The translations under genes and the position numbers were made by a program. 64,000 nt of DNA, from positions 124,001-188,000 of the forward strand of contig JAMKCH010051755.1 of NCBI GenBank assembly GCA_023653785.1. The letters are read 5' to 3'. This DNA comes from Ophioderma brevispina (lineage: Eukaryota > Echinodermata > Ophiuroidea > Amphilepidida > Ophiodermatidae). A model generated the notes under the pieces. That model was not told the origin of the DNA. It made no database searches and saw nothing but the letters and a program-made list of their open reading frames with translations. Positions 36,212 through 48,690 of the stretch are shown here, piece after piece; within the stretch, counting starts at the first letter, position 1, and each line of letters starts with the position of its first letter.

Positions 36212-36330
36212 CAGGGCGGATCCAGGATTTGAAAAACGTCAAAATTACATGGGGCTAAAAGGCTAAACTTGTCCAAAATGGGCTGATTTTGCAAGATTTT
36301 AGCGGGAGGCGCCCCCCAGATCCACGCCTG
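36212..36330. repeat. CAGGGCGGATCC...GATCCACGCCTG repeat, copy 2
   Basis: Same family as 660-801: CGGATCCAGGATTTGAAAAA, GTCAAAATT and CCAAAATGGGCTGATTTT are shared. Ends are inverted. AGAGCC occurs on both sides, perhaps a short target duplication. Confidence 0.65.
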
Positions 36331-36488
36331 AGAGCCATATCCCCCAATACATTTGTTATTTGGCTACTCCCCCTGCTTGATGTGAGGCAAGTAAGAGATA
36401 TTTGAGAGTGAGGTTAAAGGTCATTTGAGGTCATTATAGCCAAACAATTTATTAGGGCATTTCATGCTCAATTACAAGCCATATCAGT

Positions 36489-36575
36489 CAGGGGCGTAAC
36501 AGGGTTCACTTGCCAGAGGGGGAAATTCCCGGTTTTGAGACAGATTTTCCCGGTTGGAGGGGGTTTTGATGCAGA
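36489..36575. repeat. Truncated CAGGGGCGTAACAGGG repeat
   Basis: Starts CAGGGGCGTAACAGGGTTC and has AATTCCCGGTTTTGAGAC and TTTTCCCGGTT boxes as in the 13445-13649 element. The right end is missing and LINE sequence begins shortly after. Confidence 0.55.
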
Positions 36576-36589
36576 GTTTCCTGATTCTA

Positions 36590-37030
36590 GATTGCAGTTG
36601 TATCTCACTTTAAATATGATTTTCAATATGAATCATCTATTTAACGTAGATAAGTTTTCTTTTAGAATGTTATTTACTAAACTTAGGCTTGTTATTCTTA
36701 ACTTGGAAATTGAAGTGGGTAGATGGAATCGAATACTCTGTGAAGATAGGCTGTCAATTATTATGTAATTATGATAATATAGAGGATGAATTGCACTTTG
36801 TCTTAATATGCCATATTTTGTAGATGAGCAAAATCACTATATCTCACATCATCCTAATCTAGCAAAATATAAGCTAGTTCAACTAGGCATGATATTCAAA
36901 TTAATCAAATTAATCTATGTAAATATCTATACCATGCATGTAGTAAATGTAATGTCGTCAGATACAACTGTTTTTGTATTATTGTATTGAAGGGCTGGTG
37001 GCCTATATAATTATATTGCAATAAAATCTC
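36590..37030 (+). mobile_element. LINE 3' end fragment
   Basis: Reads FSFRMLFTKLRLVILNLEIE, VGRWNRILCEDRL, then in another frame IEDELHFVLICHIF. The EVGRW...ED.LHFVL.C pattern is typical of the extreme C-terminus of CR1/RTE-like LINE polyproteins. It is followed by a short 3' UTR with GGGCTGGTGGCCTATA and AATAAAAT. The 5' part is absent. Confidence 0.6.
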
Positions 37031-37839
37031 TTTGCGAGAGAACTGAACTTCAGAGCAGTTGTGACTACAACACTAGTATCTAGTATTTACGCTTTCTGTG
37101 AATATGTCCACAATGGAGGTGCTTTTTGCAACTTATAATGCTAACCAAAGATAGGATTGGAATTCTTGTAGTTCTATCAGAGATACTTCAAATACAATTG
37201 TTTAAAAGTCTGAATTATTTAGAAGTTCTGGTCATCAAAGTCTCTGAAATATATGGAATTGCACACTTTTTTTTACTGCTATGAAGAAAAAGTAGTGAAC
37301 ATTAGCTCAAGGTGGTTGACCATTTCCAAATTCCTTTTTTTCTCTTTTCACTCTCTCACTCACAATCTCACACAAACACACACAATTTTATCAACTATGA
37401 ATGAATGGTGTGTTGGCATATATGAAGGTGAATCTATTTTAATAACTGGAGCATTTTGAATCAAACAGGAAATAAGTATAGGTGATGGCCCGTCATGCAA
37501 ATTAAGAAACTAAAGTAATACAATTTGACCACCTACATTTAAAGAATACATTGTTGTAGGCTACACAGGATTGATTGCTTTTTGTGTGGATGAAGGAAAT
37601 TAAATTTCTTAAGTTGCTTATAATCTTAACAAACCCCCTCCATACTTAAAGGTGCAACAAGAGATTTCAAGGCATTTTCTGTCATACGAAGTGTTTTTGT
37701 ATAGATTATAGACACTCAATAGATTTCCTACCTTGTATTTGCCTACAGAAATGTCTTAAAATGAAAACAAGATGATTTTTATATGCTAATATTTCAATAT
37801 AAAACAGACTGAATTTTCCAACTCGTTAGCATATCAAAC

Positions 37840-38590
37840 TGAGCATTAGAAAAAAATATGAAGGACCATCTACAGAGAGCTTTGTGCCAGATAACTGTTG
37901 TGCCAGGTGGATACGCCATTGTCTGATCCCAAGGTAAAAGGAGAAGGTGGAAGTGGCCCAATATCTGCCTGACAAGTATGAATAATATGACCATAACCTT
38001 TGAAGATTTTACCTGGTTATAAAACATGGTTTCACTTTTGGGACCTACAGACAAAGGAGAAAACAACACCAGTACCAAGAAGGTTTTGTGATGGCATTTG
38101 ATGGATATATTGTTGCAAAGTGCAAACATTCAACTTCACAGGGTACCTCGGTTACGGACACTATTGTGCAGTGGTTTTGTCAGAGGCCCGTCAGAGGTTC
38201 TCACTGTTATATAAACGAATCGTCCAAAGACAGGAATATCGCAGTTTTTTCTTTATCATGATAATGATCCAGCACATGGGTCTCCTCTTATAATAGACTG
38301 TTGAAGCCAATGGTATCCGTATCTTGGCTCATCCCCTTATACAATCCAGATCTGGCAGGATGTGATTTTGGGTGTCCAAGACTGAAAGCTGACTGTAAAG
38401 GACTCCCATACCCTCGGTAGTATCATTCATGAATACGTGAAGACGACTTCACAGCAGCCTTAGGAGAGTGCATCTGGTGTCTTCAAGACTGGGGGGGGTG
38501 TGGAGTGCTTTGGAAAAACTGAAGAGTTGAAGCCCTTGCTCTTCATATTTTATTTCTACATCAGGTATGTTGCAGGGACTGTTTAGAGTT
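37840..38590 (+). pseudogene. mariner-type transposase relic
   Basis: Reading the + strand in pieces: KTWFHFWD-like sequence at 38020-38045 (the first catalytic Asp is lost), YHDNDPAHG at 38254-38282 carrying the second Asp, ILAHP, then NPDLAGCDFGCP at 38342-38378 matching the DLAPCDF signature with the third Asp, and a C-terminal VWSALEKLKS block near 38505. The order and spacing are those of the mariner transposase. Stops and frameshifts make it inactive. Terminal inverted repeats were not located. Confidence 0.72.
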
Positions 38591-40870
38591 CCCAGAGGCC
38601 TGTTATGTTCTCTGCATCATAATATTGCAATGAGGGAATACTGTCTGGATCCAAAGATGCACCAAATCGTGTAACACCACCTTTACATAAAAGTGGTTCT
38701 GCAAATATATACAACCATTAAATGTCTTTATCATTTCAATCGCGCACTTTTTCACTTGTTTAGGGCAGAATGCTTGCATAGGAACATCCAACATCTCATT
38801 ACAAAATAACTGCTCAAATAATCAGCCGGAATAACGAAATATGACAGGACGTGAATTCTTACTCAGGACAACCAAGATTGATTGAACTGCTTATCAATTG
38901 ATCTTTGTAAATTGCAGTGTTTTTGCCTTTAGGTTCTTTCGTTCCTCTCTCATTTTTCCTTTGTTCTCTTCTGTTTTTTTTTTCATCAAGCATTGTCACA
39001 GCATCACGAGAGTTATGTAATAAGTTAGAAATACCGCTTAAACACAAACAAATGAGCAAGGCTTGTGCACAAATAATCTAAAATTTTATAAACTGTATTT
39101 TATTTTTTATTTTAAATGATCGGTTAAATGTCCAAAAATAATTAAAATGGTGATCAATACACCCAAAATCACTATGAGCTAGGAAAATCTCAATTCCCTT
39201 GGCACAGTTCAGTATCTTCCATTCACCAGTGTATTTAGAAAATACACCCCCTGGTTTTTGGGTATGATAAACGATACCCAGAACACACAAGGTCAGTTCA
39301 TTTAAATGTATGTACAAGTACAACCCACTGAACTGTGTCCTTGATGGATGAGCATATTGTAATTGAAATTGGAATTTTATCTCGCGTTCAGCTCAGGAAA
39401 TAGTGTTTCTGTGTAAATACATGTATTTGACAGTTAAATTATTCCGTTGGGCTTTAGCGCTTCAATTTATTGGAATTGTTTATTAACTTTGACCGTGTAC
39501 CGACCTAAATAATTATATGAAATTTAACAATTCCAATATAGCCTGCCTTCTCAAAAAACACAATTCAATAAATAGAAAAATACAAAAGATTAAAAAGGTT
39601 GGATAATTTGTTAGAGAATTTCAAGGAGTGTTGGACACTAATATTTTCGACTCTGCAACATTTCAGCTTTATAGCAACCTGGAACATATTACTCTAATTC
39701 TTGCAATTTTATTAAAGTAAAGGGTTTGTAGAAATAAATGTCTTGCAACTTCAATTTTGGTGAACATTAATTCCTTTACTACGTGCAATATCCACATGAG
39801 GGTGCGTTGTTGATTGGTGATCAACCCACATGTGTCTATACTCGCAGGTGCCTCGGCAAATCAAGCACACAAAAAATGACCATAAAAAGAAGAAAAAAAT
39901 TTACAGCAACGCCTTAAAGAGACATGAGTAGATTTCCAAAAGAAGCGCCCCCAATTTTTTTCGAACCCTGGTTCTTTTGTTGGGCTATTTGGAATGCTCT
40001 CCAATGTATTACATCACACCTGAAGTGAATAGCCGAATAGCCGTCTTTATGTAATATATGAATGATTTTATACTTTCTGTCTGCACGACAGAAAGTCAAC
40101 GGTGTTCTAGGGACAATTACGATAGTCCAGCAAGTTCAAAACAAGGTTTGGTCGGTTTTCTTTGTACTTGTTTGTCCAATAAGCCTTCGGAACGTTCTTG
40201 GGAGCTGGTCTACAATCGATCACTGTGGCAATTTGAGAGAATTCCAGTATCCTAAAAAAAGCTCTCCTCCTGTCACTTTAAGCAACAAAGTTACGGTATA
40301 CGGATGCATCTTTTGCAAACCCATCTATCAACAAAAGCTAACAAGTACAATTTAGCCTTCTTGTATCCATCTTGGTACTTAGAGAGTACGTTCAATAAGA
40401 TGAAGGATTTCAAAGCAGTGAGTTTGGGATCCACAGTTTTAAATCACCCTTACAAGTGTAAAATTTGCAGCACAAAGTCTAAAGATCAAAATTATTTACC
40501 AGGCCAAAGTGTATTGGGGGAAGATTAAATCATATCTTGAAATGTAGATTTGGAAGGGAGCCTTGTCATTAACTAAGGAAACAAACTTCTCACAATGGGT
40601 TTTACTTTTTTTATACTTCAAAAAGATATGGATAATTGCAGATGCTTTTTGACATAATGCGTCCATGTAGGAATCTTCTACCGATTCTGAAGATAATTTG
40701 CTTATGAAAAATGTAAATAAGATGGAGTTTAAAATAATACTCGTGAGTGCATCGTTGTTAATTCCTGCTGAACCCTATGCGTCTGGTTGATTCAAATAAA
40801 ACACATGACTGAACGAGGATTACTGACATTCCTGCGGTTCTCGGCTTTCGCGCTCGCTATATTCAAATAA
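38591..40870. other. No recognised gene
   Basis: AT-rich. A 10-bp perfect hairpin (ACTTTCTGTC / GACAGAAAGT, 40072-40096, loop 5) is the only clear structure. Short frames lack family motifs. Confidence 0.4.
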
Positions 40871-40884
40871 TATAAGCTTTGGCC

Positions 40885-41100
40885 GCTCTATTACCTTTGA
40901 CCTTGGCATATGACCTTTGACCTCATCACATATGATGGATCCCTTGTGCACCTATGACCAAGTTTGTGTTCCAATTGGACTGCAACGTATCATTTATGTC
41001 ATTTAAAAAAAATTAAACATTTTAGTGACGCATACATCCACACATACAGACACATACGCTTGCGAGTGTTCCTCCAGCTATAGCTGCGCCCACAAATGCT
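40885..41100. repeat. TTTGACCT-rich dispersed repeat
   Basis: Contains TTTGACCTTGGCATATGACC and TTTGACCTCA words, TCCACACATACAGACACATA and GCTATAGCTGCGCCCAC. This resembles the tail of a dispersed repeat family. Boundaries are not clear. Confidence 0.35.
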
Positions 41101-41439
41101 GTTTGGGTAAGAAATCTGTGTATTCCCACTTTTTGATTGACACAAAAATTTTGGGAACAAAGAAAAATTCCCTGTTTTAGTTACCTCAAAAGTATATTGG
41201 ACAGGGTCTTATTTCTTTGGTAAGTGTAATACACCAAAAACGATCGGCGTTTCAACTAGTCTGTCAGGCCAAAGATTCTAGTTTATAGGACCATTTAGAT
41301 TTCCACTGCTGTCTGGACTAGCTCTCATTTATGTGAAGGTGAAAAGTCCGTCTAGTCTTTGTACAGTGGAGACAGTCCCTGATTACAACTGTAACAGCTT
41401 GTTTATACTATTTGAAATGAGATTGTGGCCCATTACTTT

Positions 41440-42620
41440 TTTCTCGTAGTACCTGCATGATCCTGGTGGAGGGATTAGTTTCTACAGTGATTGAAATCAT
41501 TCGAATATTGGGTTAAAAGAATATAATATCTGTGTTGGGAAGTATAACGGTAGTCAAGTCAATTTTCCCTTTGTAACTAATAATTTAGAACTCTTTCTCC
41601 CAGATCCGTCAATGAAACAAGCTATAAATATTCGAATTTATTTGGAAATCAAACAAGCATAAGCAAATTGAAAATGTTCATGAGAAAGTTAGCACAAAAA
41701 TGGTTAATATTGAAGCCTGTTTTGCATCTTTAAAATGACATCAGAAATGTACTAAAATACTCCAGATATAACTAATAATATAACTTATAATGTACGTGGA
41801 AAGTTACTTCAGGTGAAAGTATCTACAAATGCGTTTTGGAAAGATGTGCTTAATGCATGGGCTCTGTACAAACATACTGTCAAAATTGATAATGTACGAG
41901 ATATGAAAACTCAATTGTTAGGGCAAAATGATATTAAAATAGATAACAAAAATGCATTTTAAGGCACGGGGCGAAAAAGGCATTCGTTTTATTAATGACT
42001 GCCTAAATACAAGTGATAAAATGTTAACAAGTAACAAGTTTACCACAAAATTTAACATTTTAATTTGATTTTGTATTTTTTGAGAATACACGTAAATAAA
42101 CTTTAATATTTTTGTTACTCAACCCACTCTCCCTTCGCCCTTCCCATGTTAATATATTATTGACAATACAAAAGGATGCCAAAAGGTATATAAAATTATT
42201 ATCTACCAATTTTGTAAAGGCTGACCTTACCAAAAACATCGCAATGGCATCTTACTTGGACGAACGTTCAAATCTCGATAGAAAAAATGGTTGCAAAACG
42301 GTCTCCCTATCTCAAAAATGGTTTAATGCCGAATTGTAAATAGAATTTTGATGACAAACTCTTCTCTTTTTATAATGAATATACATGAAAATAACTCATG
42401 TACTTTTTGTAACAACATTTATATCTAGTCTGTGAAATAAGGTAGTGAATGCTTGGCAGTCTACCAATAGACTATCGTTTGTCTTTTGTTCTCAACAAAG
42501 AACATTTTATTTTGGGCTTTATTCCAATTCAGCCAAATGTGATTAAAATGGATAGACGCAAATTAGTCGATAGAATACCAATATCTATTAAAATGAGAAA
42601 GAAGCTGATGAAAGTTAATA
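41440..42620 (+). mobile_element. L1/Tx1-like LINE, C-terminal ORF2 relic
   Basis: Motifs of L1-type ORF2 C-termini appear in order: GGISFYSD, NAFWKDVLNAWALYKHTV (41830-41885), KGIRFINDCLNTSDKML (41970-42020), the 42112-42339 block ending VSLSQKWFNAEL, and CTFCNNIYI. They lie in different frames with stops between. No reverse-transcriptase core is visible upstream, so it is 5'-truncated. Confidence 0.6.
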
Positions 42621-43642
42621 TAGGCTGAAGCATTAACAAATAATCCACTATACAAAAACGTCAAAAATTCAAATGTTGGAGAACCTTTGCGGCAAGTATA
42701 CAAACATATTTTGAAGATTATCTTGTGTTTGGGTGTGAGTGTTAAACTGTATTATATAAAATGATAAATCTTGTGGGTCTAGTAGTTTTGTTCTGTTTTG
42801 TTTTACGTTTGAACCCTTTCGAAATTTTTACCCCGGCAGACTTCTCTTTCAGGTACCCCAAACCCACCCCGCACACACCCATTGGAAGATATTGGTAACT
42901 AGATTGTGTAACTATAACCCAAATGTGTCTGCCCGGGCTGACGGTTTATTATATTATATTTGATCACCCTATATTAAACTACTTCACGTTTCAGCACTTT
43001 CCATCGTAAGAGTGAGCGTTATTAGTTTTGTATGTAAAGATGGTATATACCACTCAATCAATTTTATTTATAGCAGATTGACATGCATATCAGTTTAACA
43101 CTTCACGCGGTAGAAGATGAACCAAAGAGCAACGAAAAAGTATATCGGAATTGTGACTAGCGTGATGCATAATTGTCATATGTATTGACACTAGATCCTA
43201 AATGTAGTTGATGTGTCCTTGGAATTAATGACCAAGCACGTTTCTCTGACAAAAAGCAAGAAAAATAAGTACCGTAGGCATTTAACATGATTTGAGGCAA
43301 CTTTTTCTTCAACGTCTTCAATGTGATCGGTGTTGACGAACTACTTCTACCGTACGTTTTTTTTTCACTGGGTGTGAAATAAATCGTATCAACATACCTT
43401 TATGCTGATCGCATACTAGAAATCTGCTATGCATAAACGTTTAACGCCAAAGTAATTGCTATACTTACGCACTTGCAACATCACAACACCAGCCGCCAAT
43501 ATTTATTAAATACAGATTCTGGATTTCGTCTTTGAGTGAGAAGTCGATTTTGGAAGTAGAAAATTAAAGCACATTTGTCTTTGAGCTAATTGAGCGATTC
43601 GATTTGATCTTTGACCACAAGAGTATCGATATCAAGATAAAT
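42621..43642. other. 5' flank of the GPCR gene
   Basis: AT-rich sequence without coding motifs; it must contain the promoter and 5' UTR of the receptor. No confident TATA box or initiator can be assigned from sequence alone. Confidence 0.4.
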
Positions 43643-44716
43643 ATGGAAAGAAATTTTTCGAAAGACGACGTCTACAGCACACGGGATCCAATTCCACAAG
43701 TGGATGCGACTTTGACGATACATTATACTGAACGCGTATTTTCTGGTGTCATAGTTTTGATTATCATCATAGCTGGATGTATTGGCAACTCCTTGATAAT
43801 CATTGCTGTGATATTATCGAGGAAATTGCGTACTTCGACCAATGTATTTGTAGTATCTCTTAGTATTGCTGATATCCTGACTTCTCTAGCTCTCAGTATG
43901 TTTCTTCTGCCACGTTTCCACAGAGGTGGATGGCCTCTGCCACACGACGAATGGCTCTGCAGTGGAAGCGCCTTCGTGGTTTTCTCCTGCAGTGGTATAA
44001 GCTTGTACAGTCTTGCTGCAATCGCCTTGAACAGACTTCTCTTGATTATCAGGCCAAATATTTACAAGAAAATTTACACTCCACTCAAAATTACAATTAT
44101 GATCATCATAATATGGTTCATACCGATTTCTGTCTGTCTCTTTTTACCTCTCGGAGGAATTGGTGGTTTTGGGTTCGACTCTACCGATTTTACGTGTTCT
44201 GATCTTGATGATCATCCCAAAGCGGACCTCTTCAACATGGCGCAGACGGTCAGCGTCTTTCCATTTCCGTTGGTTGTCATCATCGTCAGCTACACGTGGA
44301 TTGGATGTCATGTTAAAGCTCACTTCAAACGTCAACTTCAAAATGAACTAAACAACTTGGGACGACCCATGGGTGATGTGCATCAAGCTACAGGACGCCA
44401 GGAAAATATCAGACGCGAACAGCTAGAAATAACGAAAAACTTATTCACTGTCGTCTGCATCTTCTTCATTTGTTACTTGCCGTATTTCATTGCTAGTGTC
44501 ATCCCGGGTTCAACCCATGCCGTGTTTTATCTGAAATTGCTAGTTTTGGCTAACAGTTCTCTAAATCCCATTGTGTATTCGTACAAGCATCCACATTTCA
44601 ATGAAATAATCGGGAAAATTGTGAAATGCCAGTACGTTGATATACCAGAAGCCTCGGAGTTGCTACAAAGTTTGCGTCGAAGAACGGCATCCGTTGAACA
44701 ATCACGATCAACGTGA
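43643..44716 (+). CDS. Rhodopsin-family GPCR, moody/GPR84/melatonin-receptor-like, intronless
   Basis: A seven-transmembrane class A receptor of 357 residues from the first ATG (43643); the frame is open upstream to 43604 without another ATG. Residues below are counted from 43604. There is an N-terminal NFS sequon, TM1 with GN at 61-62, TM2 SLSIAD with D90, ECL1 W110 with C119 (likely disulphide partner C198), TM3 ending ALNRLLLI where NRL replaces DRY, W171 in TM4, TM6 CYLP at 290-293, and TM7 NPIVY at 321-325. A basic serine/threonine tail follows, with a possible palmitoylated C342. Asn in the DRY site and the CYLP form are typical of the moody/GPR84/melatonin-type receptors of invertebrates. 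The ligand cannot be told from sequence. It is intact, single-exon, with an AATAAA just after the stop. No neighbour is functionally linked. Confidence 0.92.
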   Translation: MERNFSKDDVYSTRDPIPQVDATLTIHYTERVFSGVIVLIIIIAGCIGNSLIIIAVILSRKLRTSTNVFVVSLSIADILTSLALSMFLLPRFHRGGWPLPHDEWLCSGSAFVVFSCSGISLYSLAAIALNRLLLIIRPNIYKKIYTPLKITIMIIIIWFIPISVCLFLPLGGIGGFGFDSTDFTCSDLDDHPKADLFNMAQTVSVFPFPLVVIIVSYTWIGCHVKAHFKRQLQNELNNLGRPMGDVHQATGRQENIRREQLEITKNLFTVVCIFFICYLPYFIASVIPGSTHAVFYLKLLVLANSSLNPIVYSYKHPHFNEIIGKIVKCQYVDIPEASELLQSLRRRTASVEQSRST

Positions 44717-44720
44717 TCAA

Positions 44721-44726
44721 AATAAA
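44721..44726 (+). terminator. Poly(A) signal AATAAA of the GPCR gene
   Basis: A canonical AATAAA lies about 5 bases after the GPCR stop codon. This is very close for a 3' UTR, so a later signal may also be used. Confidence 0.4.
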
Positions 44727-45029
44727 CCATAAACGTATCGTAACTGGGTTCCCGGGTGGCGTTACCTGATGAAAAATCAAAAGCGAATTGTGGCTAGACT
44801 GTTAATTGTATTAGCCTTGTCAAGTGCCGCGAAAAGAGTAAAATGACTTTTAGTAAGCTTGATAACCATATCAAATCTGATTGCTGGTTGCCACAGAAAC
44901 CATTAAAACTGTAAAATTCCGGAAGTACGTCAAAATGATTTTAAAATTAAGATGTCTTTTGATTCTTTGGATTCACTGTTAACAAGTATCACTTGTAAAA
45001 CCTCAGAGGTACACAAATTATAATTATTC

Positions 45030-45295
45030 AAACTTGATTCACACCCTTGCCTGAGAGTACCTGTGGGCATTCTCTGTTACACGTGGCATCCGTGTGTTCC
45101 TGTCCGTCACCTGCAAGGCAACATTTGGGTACACTACAAAATATGTACTAGACGCTTTATACTCAGTGACTCGAGTATCAGTTCTTGTCTCAGTCGAGGG
45201 TAACCTAAAAGGGTACTCTTGAGTAGAGATAAGAGTATACATTGAATAGCCGAATTAGTAGTGGTTCACTCCTCAAATAAACATCTGGTTGTGTA
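45030..45295. repeat. GAGTAC-rich dispersed repeat, copy 2
   Basis: Shares TTGAGTAGAGATAAGAGTA and TGAATAGCC with the end of the repeat at 34625-34975. Upstream it carries GAGAGTACCTGTGGGCA and GGTAACC words. Located 0.3 kb after the GPCR. Confidence 0.5.
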
Positions 45296-47520
45296 TTGTT
45301 GGCTCCTGATTCGAATGCTCATACTTCTGCCGATACATAAATATACCCTACAGGTGCTAAGATTGAAAGCAACCTAATAATGACGGGATCGGATATTTTC
45401 GGGGATATTTTAGTCAATACTGTCCGTACGAACACTTACTACAACACGTAAATGAATGGAGATTCATATTTTTGAATACTGCTGTTTTCTTCCTTTTCTG
45501 TCAAGATTTCAGTTGCAAAAATAACTTATGAGAAATCTATATATAGACATCCTTCACTTTTAGCTAATTTTGCAAATTTCAAATATTTTGACTCTTTCGA
45601 GTGAATCACTGATAGTGTCTTTAATCAGAAAAGTATCTGTTCAACAGTGATTTTCAATATTATTGTTATATTATTGTTAGTGCAAGCTTCAAGCAACCGT
45701 TGATTCCTGCAAAAAGACTAAATAAGTACAAAGTAGATTATTAGTAATTTTGCAATCAAGGAAATGTGGGAAAATTACGAATAGTGTTGATGCGCAATTT
45801 ATTTTTGGTGTAATTATGGATACTACTTGCATTTATGAAATCTGCAATATCATCACGTACAAAATGATAAAGTGAGAGCTTTCAGAAATAGTATAATGGA
45901 TACACTGCGAGGCAGAATAACAAAGAGACTGAGATCCCTATCTGGAATCTTAACAATGTTCTAGAGGCACTGGTCTACGTAATATTGTTAAATATCGACA
46001 TATTTCTCATTGTGTCCAAATAAATTTTATATGGCATTCTTATGTCACAGTACAGAATTCAAAGTAGAGATGGAATTAGCCCTTTTCCATGTTTCTCTCA
46101 GTGCACTTCTTCAAGTTTTTGAGCACTCTGTAACTGTGTATATTTTTTATATAATAATTTTCTTTCCTTCTGGTCTTCCACGTAATAACGCTGACTCAGA
46201 GATTCAAAATTTTTGTGTGTAATAATTAGAAATATTCCCTAGAACAAGAGAAAAAAAAGCACCCAAATGCCCATTTCAAATTTTGAGATGATTCTGATTT
46301 TTCGTTTTGATGGCATAACATTTATGTATTCTATATAGTCTCAAGGATACTGTTAAAAAACCAAATTCCGGATCCGGAATTTAAACACAAACACTGTGAT
46401 TTTCTTCTATATGAGGCCATCGATTTGACCTTACTATTTCACACAGGATTAGTATATGGACAGCATTATTTTTATGCAAAAAAAAAAAACCGAATCCATG
46501 GGATCAAAAGGGAGAGAAGATGCTGGCATAAGGAACATTGGTTAACGCATATCGGCGAAGTAACTGATTCTGCGCAATTATTATTGTCTAATTATCATTA
46601 CCTTTAAATACTCTGGTGTATGTCAATACAAAGTCACATTAATGAAATGAATAAAATATCATCAACAATTTCTTGTCCCTAAATATCAGTAGCCTGAGAT
46701 GTACATCATGCTGCATTGACAACCAGCAAATAATAAACCTTTGATATGTTCTCGCTCGTTAGTAGGGTTTCTACTCGAATCCCATTCTAGAAGTTTGGGG
46801 AAAAAGGTTTGAAGATGTTTTTTTGTTTTTCTATAGTTTGAAGGGGTGCGAATCAGAATTTTTTGGGTCCAACCTCTGGGAAATGTGGGAAACTTTGTAA
46901 AGGATAAGGGGGGAAAATTAGTCAGGGGTAAATACATCCAAGTCAAAACTGTGTTTCAACACGTGCCACCACACAATGTATTTGTTCATTATAAAAGGAT
47001 TAAAAAAGGTATATTTGTCTATGTTCCGACCTTAATTAAACAGCCCTATTAAGGTTCAGGTCATCCTGGTGAAACGTTACCCCGTACATTACTCTTCTCC
47101 GATTTCGGTGAACTGGTGTCAATTGTTCGTCCTTTGCCTTATCACAATGTTTGGCATTTGGTTTCGTAATTCATTGGAAAAATGTAACAAGGGTATACAG
47201 GGGTCACCAAAATTAAAACTTGACCTCAAATAAATTGTATACAGAGTTTCCCCCCAAGAATTGAAATGAATTTTCTTTCTGCTTCAGTATGACAGAGCAA
47301 TAATTTGACCCCGTGTTCAACAAACTCTACCGCACTGGATAGTTTTTGCCCCAGAATGACCTTGTGAACCTTATCAGGTTGTAGCCGAGTAGGTCGGAAC
47401 TATACCAAAAAAAACCCCTACAATACATCTGGAAAATTATAAATTATTTCGCATCCACTTAATCATAGGGATAAAAATATTTAAATTTGTATTCTAAGTA
47501 GCCCCTATAAATCCTATAAA
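45296..47520. other. No recognised gene
   Basis: AT-rich intergenic sequence. Short frames (60-86 codons) lack motifs. An A11 run sits at about 46480. Confidence 0.4.
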
Positions 47521-47639
47521 TTAGTTATATGTAAGCCCTTTGATTATGATATTATTATTTTGATACTGCCTCGGCCAATAGAAATCCGCCCTTAAACAGA
47601 GGGGAAAATAAATGAAATCTGGTTGACTATAAAGCAAGT

Positions 47640-47715
47640 GGTACCGCCTATTGACTTGGTCTCTTTCACGATAAACGCCGTGGGTTCTATCCCCACAACG
47701 GACTCTAAAGGTTAC
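47640..47715 (+). other. tRNA-like B-box / SINE remnant
   Basis: GTGGGTTCTATCCCCAC forms a perfect 5-bp T-arm with a 7-base loop and an internal polymerase III B box. A CTTTCAC anticodon-loop-like sequence lies the right distance upstream. The other arms do not pair, so this is a SINE head or tRNA relic, not a functional tRNA. Confidence 0.4.
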
Positions 47716-47948
47716 TTCGCTTACCAGTGTCTGAGCACGTAAGTGCCTATTTGCAATAATACCGCTCAAAAGAGGGGGCGCTATCGCCCGCCATTCCCGC
47801 TACAAGTGATGGCACGATGGATTGTTTTAAGATATCACAGAGACCTTTATACACGGAATAGAGCTGTGGGTGAGTGCAATAATATGATAGATAGTGGGGG
47901 ATTCGTGGTCCAGGGGTGGGGGATAAGGTTAGAGGGAACGTGTGAGAA

Positions 47949-48339
47949 ATGGCAGACGCGGGGCTTGGTGAACAACCTGAGTGGCGATTTATTGGAGGAG
48001 TGAAGAAACAATTGCAAATAGATGGTTGTAATATGATGGCAGTGTGTTCAGGTAAAGGGAAGGAGAAGAAAATCGAATGTGATTCTAGCACGGAAAGTAG
48101 TGCAAGTGAGGATGGGTCTACTACATATTCAGAGTCGGGTCACCGATATGGACTCAAGTTTGAAGGGCGCACCCTACGGCTGATGGGTTATAAGTTCATG
48201 ACTTGGAGAAGCTGCCCCATGCACTCGACAAAGAAAGGGATCTCATTGAAGAAGAAAAAGTGATGATGTTCAATGTCTGACGGGGAACGGAGAAAGAAAA
48301 TCAGAGGGGACGGGACTTTTGACATGAAAACCACACAAT
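47949..48339 (+). pseudogene. Unrecognised coding-like sequence, left part
   Basis: One frame reads MADAGLGEQPEWRFIGGVKK, an acidic serine-rich part (ESSASEDGSTTYSESG) and GRTLRLMGYK. The next frame continues LEKLPHALDKERDLIEEEK, a coiled-coil-like run. It resembles the N-terminal part of a gag-like or other charged protein, but I do not recognise the family. It stops where the inverted-repeat element at 48347 begins and may continue at 52065. Confidence 0.35.
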
Positions 48340-48374
48340 GGTCACAACGTCGTTTATTGTAAAACCTATAAAAG

Positions 48375-48690
48375 CGCAAAGCTGCATAAGCATAAGATCA
48401 TAAGAAGTGCATAAGCATAATAGCATAAGATTGGCATAAGTATATAATAACCGTATATACGGAACATAAGCGATAAGAATCAAAACGCAAATACGAAATA
48501 TAATCGCATAAGAGCCTAATCGCATAAGATTTCAGCAGCCTAAGAAAACCGTATATACGCAAATATCATCGCATAGAGCAATAATAACATAAGAGTGCAT
48601 AATCATAAGATAACCGCGTATATTTCGAGCATTCAGCGCCTAAGAGCATCTACGCATAAGAACACAAGAGTGCATAAGCAAAGACAACCC
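48375..48690. repeat. GCATAAG heptamer array, left arm
   Basis: Imperfect repeats of GCATAAG/AGCATAAGA with embedded CCGTATATACGG (near 48451). Related sequence returns at 49045-49140. It is the reverse complement of the array at 51487-52045. Confidence 0.8.
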
